Shown piece by piece: positions 10,154 through 19,616 of a stretch of 20,388 bases of DNA (positions are counted from its first letter, which is position 1; each line of letters begins with the position of its first letter). The notes under the pieces are model-generated. The model was given only the letters and a program-made list of their open reading frames with translations, had not been told where the DNA came from and did no database searches. Origin of the DNA: Seminavis robusta (lineage: Eukaryota > Bacillariophyta > Bacillariophyceae > Naviculales > Naviculaceae); the NCBI GenBank assembly GCA_903772945.1, contig CAICTM010001951.1, forward strand, positions 1 to 20,388, in the 5' to 3' direction. Made by a program: the position numbers and the translations under genes.

Positions 10154-11013
10154 TTGGTTTTGGACTCCGGGATGAATAGACTGACTTAGTAGCTTTACCG
10201 GTACCTGTGACTTTACCTGTTGCTAGTAGCGCATCTTGAGAATCGAATCATTGCCTGCATGCTCCCTCTTCTCCCGTCCTTGGGTACCGTAATTGGTGGG
10301 CTGTCTGAACCAAGCACCTCTCTCTTCAGCCTGCCGTACAGTGTACTGGTACCAGGTACTACCTCTTCTTCTACCTCATACCGTACCGTACGACCTGAAT
10401 AGACTGGTTGAATAGACCGGCTGCACAATAATTTGACAGCTTATCCAGCTTATTTATCACCACATGCATCACAGCGGCGATCAATCCAATCGACAGCCGC
10501 CGCCGACAGCCAATAACCGAGTAGCTGTTGTCGATTGTTGTTCCTATTGGAAAGGGTGTCGTAGCACTTGATAGCAAGATACCTTAGGTGAGATCACGTC
10601 GTGATGTACTTATAGTGCGGGAGACGGAGTCGTGGGTGTCGAGGACCTACTTCAATGTGACTGCTTGTCGATGGTGGTTGTCGCCCTTGATGCTGCGCCG
10701 TCCGGTGGGGTTTCCCATAGTTGGATTGCCGCTTTCGGTCCAACGCCGAGCTGCCTCATGATGTCTTTTATTCCAAGGAGATCTCCCTTGGATTGGAATT
10801 ATCATCATGCCAATCTCTGGATGCGACTGTGGCTTGTGTAGGCGATGTTGCATTGATGGATACCCTTCTGAAGTTCCAATTCCCGTCCACAATCATATTC
10901 CTATAGGTATTCTAACCCAACCTTTTCCTTTCGGTTATCTCTTGGCTAAACATCTATGCCCTTGGGTCGATTCAGGAGGAATTTTTCTTTTGCATTGAAT
11001 TGGTGAAACGATC
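10154..11013. promoter_or_regulatory. Intergenic region with GTAC-rich segment, upstream of complex I-like gene
   Basis: There is no convincing gene in these 860 bp; the open frames on both strands are about 60-80 codons with no recognisable motif. The segment at about 10197-10393 contains around eight GTAC tetramers, including ggtaccaggtac and TACCGTACCGTA (10379-10390). A CCAAT box lies near 10510. It presumably carries the promoter of the gene at 11014. Confidence 0.4.
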
Positions 11014-11400
11014 ATGCCGTATTTTGATCCAAAATATCCGATTGTCAAGCCGGAACCAACGGTGGATGATGCCATCAAATCCACCCGAATGGGCCACTAT
11101 TTCTTTGTTGGTGGTGTCACCTCCATGTCCTGGATCTACGGCTTCACTTTTGGAAAACCTGCCCGTTTCCCTACTGCAGCCATGGCCGCTACCTTGGGCT
11201 TTACCTTTGCCGCTCTCTCCTCGTTTTGTGACATTCGTGATCGCCTAATGGGCTTCAAGGAGAACGAATATCTTATCAAGCAATGGGGCAAGGCTCCTGT
11301 TCAGGTAGCAGCCAAGGACCCCACGAATTATCGATACCCCGTGGCGTCAAAACCAGTGGGAGTTCTTCGGCCAAAGGTCGACTGGGATGCTTACAAATAA
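11014..11400 (+). CDS. Probable mitochondrial complex I accessory subunit (20.9/21-kDa type)
   Basis: A single exon of 128 residues. The N-terminus MPYFDPKYPIVKPEPTVDD resembles the YPVVDxxP start of plant 20.9-kDa and fungal 21-kDa NADH:ubiquinone oxidoreductase subunits. Two hydrophobic segments follow (about residues 27-46 and 53-75). Next comes the signature-like RLMGFKENEY, corresponding to RLMGFxxN in the plant subunit, and a polar C-terminus ending RPKVDWDAYK. These proteins sit in the inner-membrane arm of respiratory complex I and have no catalytic residues. No cleavable presequence is evident, as is common for such small subunits. ATG context is cgatcATGcc. An AATAAA overlaps the stop codon (11396-11401). 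The gene converges on the RagA gene. I recall the family resemblance from motifs rather than from an alignment, so an unrelated two-helix protein is not excluded. Confidence 0.6.
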   Translation: MPYFDPKYPIVKPEPTVDDAIKSTRMGHYFFVGGVTSMSWIYGFTFGKPARFPTAAMAATLGFTFAALSSFCDIRDRLMGFKENEYLIKQWGKAPVQVAAKDPTNYRYPVASKPVGVLRPKVDWDAYK

Positions 11401-11735
11401 ACGACAAAAACCAGAGTTTATTGCCCGGATCCAACCCGAAGAAATTCGTGGCGTTTGTTTACACATTTTGAAAACAATCCATCCTACTTTACTACGACTA
11501 GCTGGTAGAGAGAGCATCTATTAATTCGTAGTACTCATTTTCGTGTAAATTGCTACTTTGACTCGACTCACTCTGGCATTTCGACATCGCAACCGCAGAC
11601 AAGCTAGACCACTGCGCGCTACCGGTATTCCACATCCCAAATGGCTGACTAAATGTATGTACAAATGGGTCTGCTCTGAACTGCTGATACGTTACTACTA
11701 GCTATTAGGTAGGCATATGTTTTCCCGTGCATGCT
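11401..11735. other. Convergent 3' intergenic region
   Basis: These 335 bp separate the plus-strand complex I-like gene from the minus-strand RagA gene and should contain both 3' UTRs. I see no ORF, RNA gene or notable repeat beyond ctagct/agctag-type short palindromes. Confidence 0.5.
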
Positions 11736-13170
11736 CTAAATTCTCGGAATGAATCGTTCAAAGTGATTTCGGGCATTTTGAATATTGAGCAGTGTGGCAG
11801 CCGTATGGACGTGTGGGTTGCTCACAATCACCATAATGTATGTATTGGCTGTAAAGGCATCAATGAAGGCTGAGAAGCGCGAGTTACGGACTTCCATGCC
11901 TTGGAATTGGGATTGTGCCTTGCCGCAGGACAGCTTGAACTGCTTGACAATGTTGGATATCTTTGGATAGTGGAGACAAAACAAACAAGCATACAGACAT
12001 GAGATTGACGGTCAGGTCAGATCAGCTACCGTAGCTATAGTCGAACAGGGGTTGTAGAATCTGCCATGGCATACCTTTTCAAATCTGTGCGAATCAAAAT
12101 GTGGCGTCCTGCCTACATGACGAGGCGTTTCTTCAATGGCTGCCGGACTACGGTCTGTGGCTTGTTCCGCTGCTTCTGACACAATTTCGGGAGCTTCGAC
12201 GACACCTGCTCCCGAATCCGGTGACATGGGTGACGACGCCATGGACGACACTGGAATATCCACGGCATCCGTGGGCGGCGACGACGCCGATCCATCCGCG
12301 GGTGGCCCGGGAGCGGCAAAATTGGCAATGGCGGCCGTGCCCCCCTCGGACGATGAGTATTGGGCATGGCTAATGACCAAAAAGGTGGCTCGTTCAAAGA
12401 GCACCACTTCATCAGCATCGCACATGCGACAAAAGTTATTCAAGTGTGTCTCCAACAATCGGATATTGGGTATAAGGTTGGTGACAATTTCGGACCATGC
12501 CTTGTAGAGTGATTCATCCCAGATGGACGATGGGTAGCATTTGAAATTCTCGACACCACAACTGACACAGCTCTCGGCAATCAATCGTTTTCGGTCTTCG
12601 AAAATGGCCTGTCGGTCTTCTTCGGCCACTAGATCCATTTTGTGCACCAATACAAAGATGCGTGCATCGGGCGAGTTTTCCTCAATGGCTTCCAATACTC
12701 CACAAAAGTGGTCAAAGTCCTTTTCGGGACTCTCGCTTTCAATGTCAAAGACGTAGATGAGCAATTCGACCGATCGAAAGATGGTCTCTCGATCTCTTTC
12801 AAAGTAGCTTTCATAAAAGGCATCCTGTCCTCCACAGTCCCATAGATTCAGGACTGGATGAATGAATGACAAGTAAGTAGAAGTAAGAGAGTGAAGAATG
12901 AGAAAGAATTGGCAGAATGTATACGTAGTGCGATCCAACCAAGCAAACACTCCGAAAGGCAATCCAAGGCAACTTATGCCTTGATAAAAGGCCCATCGCT
13001 CATATCATCTCACCTAGATCCCCGAGGAACCGAACATGATGATGCTCTACATCCAGAGTTGGACTCAGCCGTGTGGTATCTCTGGCCAAATAGTTGGCAA
13101 AGATGATGGATCGCATGCTGGTCTTGCCGCTGTGGGCCTTACCCATCAGTAACACTTTCTTCTTTGCCAT
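11736..13170 (-). CDS. RRAGA/GTR1: RagA/Gtr1-family small GTPase (TORC1 regulator), three exons
   Basis: Minus-strand exons are 13170-13014, 12853-12075 and 11960-11736, totalling 386 residues. Introns are 160 bp (GTGAGA...CCAG, phase 1) and 114 bp (GTATGC...AAAG, phase 0). The first join restores [16 protein letters not shown] and the second restores [16 protein letters not shown], both matching the RagA family. G1 is GKAHSGKT (10-17), G3 is WDCGGQD (57-63), and G4 is HKMD (123-126). The C-terminal roadblock-like domain ends HFERFIPRI. Rag GTPases work as RagA-RagC type heterodimers on lysosome/vacuole membranes to bring TORC1 to amino-acid signals; the partner is not in this window. Residues about 218-305 form a Ser/Pro/Ala/Glu-rich insertion between ISHAQ and HRFEK where animal RagA has only a few residues. 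The ATG opens [11 protein letters not shown]. The gene diverges from the Mrc1-like gene across 306 bp. Confidence 0.93.
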
Positions 13171-13367
13171 GATAACGATAACGTGTTGCTGTTATTCTAC
13201 TGCAGCTAGATAGCTGGTGGATAGTATCGGGAGGAGTAGAGCTTCAAATGGAAGCAGCGGCGTTGTGGTGTGATGGTCATGGCCATTGTCGATCTTTTTT
13301 AAAAATTAAGGTGCTCTGAATTAGCCTTAACCCTAGATATCTTTACGTCGCACACTTGGTCGATCAG

Positions 13368-13379
13368 TTTCGCGCCAAA
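13368..13379. promoter_or_regulatory. E2F/DP binding site, full consensus
   Basis: TTTCGCGCCAAA matches the E2F consensus TTTSGCGCSAAA at all twelve positions. It lies about 98 bp upstream of the Mrc1/Claspin-like start codon. E2F-DP drives G1/S genes in animals and plants, and diatoms have E2F homologues (general knowledge). Binding here is inferred. Confidence 0.6.
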
Positions 13380-13431
13380 ATGAGGAACAGAGCGGCGCCT
13401 TGAAGAGTTTTGAGTGGTCTCACTTTTTTTG

Positions 13432-13442
13432 AAAGGCGCCAA
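13432..13442. promoter_or_regulatory. Possible second E2F half-site
   Basis: AAAGGCGCCAA contains the core GGCGCCAA and lies 34 bp before the ATG at 13477. A third GGCGCC occurs at 13394-13399. These are half-matches only. Confidence 0.35.
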
Positions 13443-13476
13443 CATTAGAGGGGGTCCAGAGTAGGTAGACAACATC

Positions 13477-16400
13477 ATGACGAACAAAGAGACTGAGGGT
13501 GAGACTACTAGTACTAATACCATGGCCTCGGATAGCGAAGATGATGAGCTGCTCAAGCCCATTGTGTCTGCAGTGTCTCCTCCCAAACCCCGTCGTCGTA
13601 CCTTTGGATCTGCCAAACCCAAGACACCACCTGCTACCACCGAAGAGGATGACTTATTATTGGATGAGCCCATGCTTCCCGCCGCTTCCATTAGCCATGA
13701 TCAACCGTCCAAGGCTGCCTGGGATTTAGACGATGATGAAGAAGACGATAATGACTTGATGTTGCCAGCTTCTCAAGAAAGTCAAGAAAATGACGAGAAG
13801 GAAAATGACAACAATGACGAACATGACGACAAATCAGTTAGTGCAGCAGACATCATTGCCGAGAGCAAGGACAGTGCGGATGTGAGCAAGGACACGGATA
13901 CAGAGGATCAAGAAGAAGAGGATAACGATAAGGAGCCCAGTCCCAAGAAGGATGCAAGGCGAAGCAGTCCCAGGCTCAAGAAATCCAACAATGATGATGA
14001 TGACGAACAGGAAATAGAAAAGACTTCACCCTGCAAAACTCCGAAAAAGCACAGCAAGTCTCCCAAGAAGAAGCACAACAACAGCTGGGATAGCGATAGT
14101 GACGACGATGATGATGATGATGATGCCAGTCAGACCAGTAACAAACGGCGTCCCAGCCCAAGGATCCAGAAAAACAAACAAGACAATGACGAGACCACCA
14201 ACAATAAAGACAAGGAAGAGTCCACCGAGTCCAAGGACGAATCCAACAAGGGCAAGAAAAAGAAGCAGCCAGCTCGCAAGGAACTGCTTCGTGCCACCGA
14301 CAAGCTCTTTGCACAAGTGGAAGACAGAACTAAGATGACAACTGGAATGATTCGAAAAGACTTGGAGGAAGAGTTTGGAGTCAAGCTTAGCGCTGCCAAC
14401 TACAAGGTTGTCAAGGCACACTTGACGGATTTGATCAACCGAGAAGAAAAACAGTCGGAAGATGACGAGAATAGCGATAGTAGCAGCAGTGAAGAGGAGG
14501 AGGAAGAAGAAGCCGAACAAGAAGAGGAGCCATCCTCCGAGTATGAGGATGATGACGCCAAACCCAAGCGCCGCCGTGCACCCAAGAAAAAGAAGAAAGC
14601 TTCTATCAAGGACAAGGACAAACCCAGCAAGAGTCGCCGCAGATCCGCTCGCAAGTCGGCCAAGAGCAAAAAGACGGCAGAAATGCATGCAGCGGCGGAG
14701 AAACTACGACAAAAGCGAATGCAGGAGCTAAGGGTGCGCAATGAAGAATTGCAACTCGAGCAAAGCAAGGAAGACCAACAACGAGCCGAACTCATTGCCG
14801 CCAAGTTTGAAACCAACACGGATGAATTGCGTTGGCAGAGGCTCGAAGATCGGATGGATCTACTGCAGAAATTGGATCAGAAGCGAATTCAAATCATTGA
14901 AGTGGAGGACATGCCTGAAAGGCAGCATGCCAAGATTGTCAAGGAGGAGGAAACCAAGAAAAAGGCGCTCGTTAAGGAAGAAGTGGAGAGCGAATCTTCC
15001 GATGATGATATGGAGTTGGAAATCGAAGGAGTAGAAGACAACAAGAAGCGCCTGTTCCCCTCTGTTGCCAAATCTACGACTCTGGCGGTCCTAGACATGG
15101 CCGACAAGGCATCGCCATTTGCCAAGCAGGGACAAAACACCAAGAAGAGCTTCCTTGCGAGCCTGCGACGTAACGGCAACAAGAACGATACCCAGCTATC
15201 TCCTACGCGCAGTGTTAACGCCAGAGCTGCTCTTCGAAACAAACTGCTGCAGAAGCAACGCAAGATGGGGAACATGTGGCTTGCACGGGAACTTGGCTAC
15301 AAGAACGAAACTGATCACTTGAAGGATTGTATCCAAGCTGAGAAGAAGAAGCGCGACATGGTGTTGCGGCGAGAAGCAGAGCGGCTGGCTGCCAATGAAC
15401 GCACCCAAATGCGTGAACGTTTGCGTGCGCAGGCTGTGGAGGAAGATGGTGGCGATGATGACGACGACGAGGAACAAGAGCTTGAGGTTGATGCTCCCAC
15501 TCCAAACGATGATGACGAAGACGACGAGGAAGTTGATGATGAAGAGCTGATGCTTGCCAAGCAACTGGAGAAAGAGCAGGCAGAGGAGAACGAAGACTCT
15601 GATTTGGCAATAGCTCACGAAAGCACCAAAGACTCAACAATGACATCAAAAACGGATGAATCGGGCCAGAACAGGTCTGATGGTGAGAACACGGAACTCG
15701 CCCAATCTACAAACGATAAGGATGGAGAAACTCCACGTGAACAAGCCAAGAAGTCTTCTCAAGCTGCTACGAACCCTTCTCCAAACGAACCAAGTGCCGA
15801 AGCAGCAAAGAACACGTCCGACCAGGTCGACGCATCAACCCAGCATGACTGTTTTCCTGATGCCCAAACGGATGAATTGCCAGATGTGCCAATCGATTCA
15901 CAACCAGGAGCGGACAACAATGGAAAGTCCCTTATTCAGCAACTTGTGGAAGACGTGGATTCACAGCCGCTTGATACGCAACCAACGTCCACACGTGGAA
16001 CTGATGAATCCGAGACACTGGCTAAGGGATCAGGGAAGGACGACACGAACGCTGGCGACGAGACACAACAATTTGACACACAAGCTGAAGCCCAGCCTGA
16101 GTCTGCAACCATGGAGGAGGACAAAGAACCCGATGATGAGACAGACACACAGTTCTTTGATGCGCAAGCGTTCGACACTCAGGCTCCTGTTTTTCAGCAG
16201 AAAGCCGATGCCAAGAACAATTCACAACCAGATAAGCCTCTCGATTCGTCCCTTGAGAGTGAAGAGTCCCCTGCTGATAAAGACAGAGCAGACATTGCTG
16301 ACACGGATGATGAAGCAGATCCCGAACACGACATGGAGAGCGCGAAAGAAGAGACAACCAATGAAACGAAGAAAGACCGTAACGCTGGTTGGAAGGCAAT

Positions 16401-17732
16401 GCTGGAGAGGGAGGCAAAGAAAGAAAAGCAGAAGAAGCGACGAAATGACTTCCTAGAGACGGAAGCCGATGAAGAAGAGGAGGAAGAAGTGGCAGGACTT
16501 GAAGACTTTGGTTTCTCTCTGCACAAAAAGAAGGCAGCGGACGACGAAGACGCGGCTGATGCAGAATTCACGGCCGATGACCTGAAGCATGTCGTCGATG
16601 ACCTTTCAGACGATGAAGGAGACGAGGAAAAGGGCGACAACGCGAGGCGACTAATGCATCAGAAAGAAGAGAAGGAACGTCACAAGGAAATGTTGCGAAG
16701 GATGAGAGAAGGTTACGACGGGCGACGAGGAGGTATCACAGGTGGCGGCGTGGGTGCTCGTGGGATCCATCGATTTGACCAACTGGTTGCTGCCGACAAC
16801 CGTGAAGGGGCCAAAGAGCTGGGTCTCCTCAACGAGGACGAACTTGAAAGCGACGAAGAAGGCAAACCAGCAGATGACGCTGAAGAGGAAGACGAAACAG
16901 CTCTACTTGACAAGATGCTCAAAGATCGTTTCTTGCACAGGAGTTCTGCGGAGCTGGAGGAAAACTTTTCCGAAGACGAGGATGAGGAAGAAAACGACGA
17001 AGAAGTGAAGAAAGAGGAGGACGGCGAAGACGAGAAGGAACAAGAACGTCTTGCAAAACGCTTCGCCAAACGGGCAAGGATGCAGCGCTTGATGGATGAA
17101 TTTGGGGACAATGAAGAATTCACGGACTCCCGCTTAATCGAGGAAGACTCCAACATGAAGGAGGAGCTCAGTCAGATGAAGGTTTGTTTCTGCTTTGTCT
17201 TGTCTTTCTCGTGTGTTTGATGTTTGGAGCTTGTCTTACGTGTTGTCTCGGCTTGGATCAGAACGGCCTTGCTCGTAAACGCAGCATCAGTTCGGCTTCC
17301 CGGTCATCGTCGACAGGAACCTCCAATAGCGGCATCTCCAAAGAACCACCAAGCGCAAAGCGTCAAAAGACAGCACCTGCGTTTGGAGGCAGATTTCTTG
17401 CCAAAAAGGGAAGCCTGTCCCTTGCATTGCAATCAGGCCGACAGCGTACGAAACGAGTGGGGCGGACCAGCTTCCTTGGCAACAGTCAAACTTCCTCAAT
17501 TTCTCAGGACACGGGCATCTCCTCCAAGAGCATATCGTTCAGCCACGTGGTCTTTCAAACTTGTGGTGCTAGTCAGCTCTCTCGTGGAGGAGACTCTCAG
17601 CAGAGTGCCTCCCTTTCGAGCAACCTTGGAAGTTCCAACTTGAAGCTCGGAGGAAGAAGACCTCCAACAGCATCTAAAACGTCCAGTCTTTGGTCCAAGG
17701 TGACCGCAGGCGGCGGTCAGAAGAGGCGCTAA
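13477..17732 (+). CDS. MRC1: Mrc1/Claspin-like S-phase checkpoint mediator with DEK_C-like domain (two exons)
   Basis: Exons are 13477-17181 and 17262-17732 (80-bp intron GTTTGT...TCAG, phase 0), giving 1391 residues. The protein is extremely acidic, with Asp/Glu and Lys runs. Residues 268-322 (ELLRATDKLF to DLINR) resemble a DEK_C domain. Residues 788-917 hold nine SQ/TQ sites, several as FDTQA or DSQP; such clusters are targets of ATR/Mec1 kinases. From about 987 comes the Mrc1-like block: NDFLETEADEEEEEEVAG, DDLSDDEGDEE, then a Lys/Glu helix ending EGYDGRRGG. The second exon gives a basic Ser-rich tail with GRFLAKKGSLSLAL and GRTSFLG, like Claspin C-termini. Mrc1/Claspin travels with the replisome and relays stalled-fork signals to Chk1/Rad53 kinases. 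ATG 13477 is the first in frame; Met16 is an alternative start. A pure low-complexity nuclear protein is the main alternative. Confidence 0.8.
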
Positions 17733-18309
17733 CCTTCTGATATTGTTCAATGACAAGAAATGGGGAGAAAAATTATAGTTTTGGAACCTGGAGCGAGTAA
17801 TTAGTGCTTTTCAATCATTTAGTGATAGTTGCAATGGATGCGTACTCGGTTTGTGGGCATCCCCATCCCAAGAACCCGTCAACTCCACTCAAAGCCCAGC
17901 ACAGCACCCTTGTGCTCGCGCTTTCTATTTTCCCTTGCGCGAATTCCGGCTGTCCATCAAACATAGCATTAGACCAGCAGTCCCCTCTCATTCATTTTAG
18001 GAAACCAAATACACAGACCATGCAACTCTGCAAGCAGGTACCTGGTACATGTACATGACATTGTACAAGCCGTACTAGTACCATACCGAGTCCCTGAGGT
18101 TTCCTCTGCCCGGAACAACCTTCGGAACTCAGGGAGTATTTGACTAGCTAGGCTTGCTGGCTTGTTATAGCTCGACTGGGTTTGCCCTCGAATCGGATCG
18201 ATTGCATGCTGCTCGCCGAAAGGCTGAAAGGGGCACCTTTCTCAAATCAAACAAGGATTGTTGCGTCCATCACCAATCCCATCAACGTCTGAGACCATAC
18301 CGGTAGCTA
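17733..18309. promoter_or_regulatory. Intergenic region upstream of sirtuin gene
   Basis: No gene is supported in these 577 bp. A cluster of six GTAC tetramers lies at 18041-18083 (ggtacctggtacatgtac and following). It is followed by an inverted repeat at 18091-18135. Either could be part of the sirtuin promoter. Confidence 0.4.
18091..18135. repeat. Inverted repeat, 8-bp arms
   Basis: TCCCTGAG at 18091-18098 pairs perfectly with CTCAGGGA at 18128-18135 across a 29-nt spacer, with partial inner pairing (gtttcc with ggaac). It lies about 175 bp upstream of the sirtuin ATG. The function is unknown. Confidence 0.55.
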
Positions 18310-19565
18310 ATGGGAGGTCTTCCCTCTTCAGAGTTATACCAGCTTGACATTGACTTTGAGGATAAAACAGAAATGAGCAGTGGTGAGATTGAGAAGAAGG
18401 CCGAAGATGCCTTGGCTGACGAGGTCGCCAAGTTGTCGCTGGGAGAATCATCCACTCCTGTGAAAGAAATCGAGGGTGCTCCAGTGGCATTAAAAGCGTT
18501 GGCCCACTGGATTCTGAACGATTGCGAAAAGGTTGTTGTGTTGAGTGGTGCTGGAGTTTCGGTGGCCGCTGGAATTCCTGATTTCAGGTCGCCTGGGACG
18601 GGGCTGTAAGTTGGCCTCTATGTTGCATTTCAATCATGGCGAGAACAATGGTGATTGATGGCTGACAGCGTTCATCTTTTTCTACAACAAGGTATGATAA
18701 CTTGCAAAAGTACAACCTCCCCTACCCCGAAGCAGTCTTTGATGTTGACTTTTACCGAAAGAATCCCAAACCCTTTTGTTCATTGGCAAAGGAGATCTGG
18801 CCTGGAATGATCCATTCGCCTACCCTTACCCACTGCTTTATGAGCATGCTGGCTTCGAAGGGAAAACTGCTAAGAGTGTACACACAGGTGAGAGTTCCGT
18901 TGGCTAGATTTATACTGTACGATTGCTTTCCACATCGTTCATATGCCGAGCTCTGCCTCTCTACGTCTGCGTCATCCTCAACTTGCCTTTCTGCGGAACA
19001 CAGAATATTGACGGGCTGGAAGTGCTTGCCGAGTTGCCACCTGACAAAATCGTGGAATGCCACGGGCATTTCCGCACGGCTGCCTGCATCGATTGTGCCA
19101 AATCTGCCGACATTGACTCTGTGGTACAGTCCATCACCAAGGAAGGCAAGGCACCCACATGCGACAAATGCAAAGGATATGTGAAACCCGACATTGTCTT
19201 CTTCGGCGAGGGTCTTCCAAACCGATTTCACAAACTGCTACGACCTGACCTGCAACAAGCGGACCTTCTGATCATTCTAGGAACAAGCCTCCAGGTGGCT
19301 CCCGTGAGCATGATTCCAGATCTTGTCAATCGCAACATCTGCAAGCGGGTTCTGCTCAATAGAGAGCTGGTTGGAAATCTTGATATACTGGGCAAAACCA
19401 ACAAACAGAACAAGAGTACAGCAAGATATTCCACAAGGTGACTGTGATGATGCCATTGTCACTCTCTCTCAATTGATGGGATGGGACGATGAATTGCAGG
19501 AACTGCATACCAAGACTCGAGTCAACCTCAAAATGAAGCAGGAACAAAACAACAAAAAGAACTAA
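18310..19565 (+). CDS. SIR2: SIRT2-type NAD-dependent protein deacetylase, frame-disrupted at the C-terminus
   Basis: Exons are 18310-18605, 18692-18887 and 19004 onward. The 86-bp intron (GTAAGT...CAAG, phase 2) and the 116-bp intron (GTGAGA...ACAG, phase 0) restore SPGTGL|YDNLQKY and [11 protein letters not shown]. Motifs: [20 protein letters not shown] (NAD binding), TQNIDGLE, catalytic His184 in VECHGHF, zinc cysteines 192, 195, 217 and 220, KPDIVFFGE and GTSLQVAP. Class I sirtuins remove acetyl groups from lysines using NAD+; targets here are unknown, and nothing in the N-terminus suggests mitochondrial import. The exon-3 frame stops at 19439-19441 (309 residues). The expected C-terminal helix, [19 protein letters not shown], lies in another frame that ends at TAA 19563-19565. 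A net shift of one base is needed between about 19380 and 19436. Start choice: TAG sits two codons upstream of ATG 18310; Met22 is an alternative. Confidence 0.9.
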
Positions 19566-19616
19566 TAGAAGCAGCAGGATAAGCAGCAGGATGTAATTTA
19601 AAGAATTTGGATGCTA

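Larger units (their letters stand above)
13171..13476. promoter_or_regulatory. Divergent promoter between RagA and Mrc1/Claspin-like genes
   Basis: This 306-bp gap lies between the ATG of the minus-strand GTPase gene and that of the plus-strand checkpoint gene, so it must serve both. It contains one full E2F-type site and two further GGCGCC cores, all in the half nearer the checkpoint gene. No ORF is supported. Confidence 0.6.

Noticed and set aside
14098..14128. GAY trinucleotide run as a microsatellite locus
   Set aside because: It encodes one of many Asp runs in the acidic Mrc1-like protein; codons mix GAC and GAT, so it is explained by the protein.
14026..14688. Minus-strand open frame of 220 codons rich in Leu, Phe and Val, resembling a membrane protein
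   Set aside because: It is the antisense of the Lys/Glu/Asp-rich Mrc1 exon; Lys and Glu codons read as Phe and Leu on the other strand.
19436..19499. Intron from GTGACT to TTGCAG in the sirtuin tail
   Set aside because: It would remove the conserved [19 protein letters not shown] segment, which is clearly coding.
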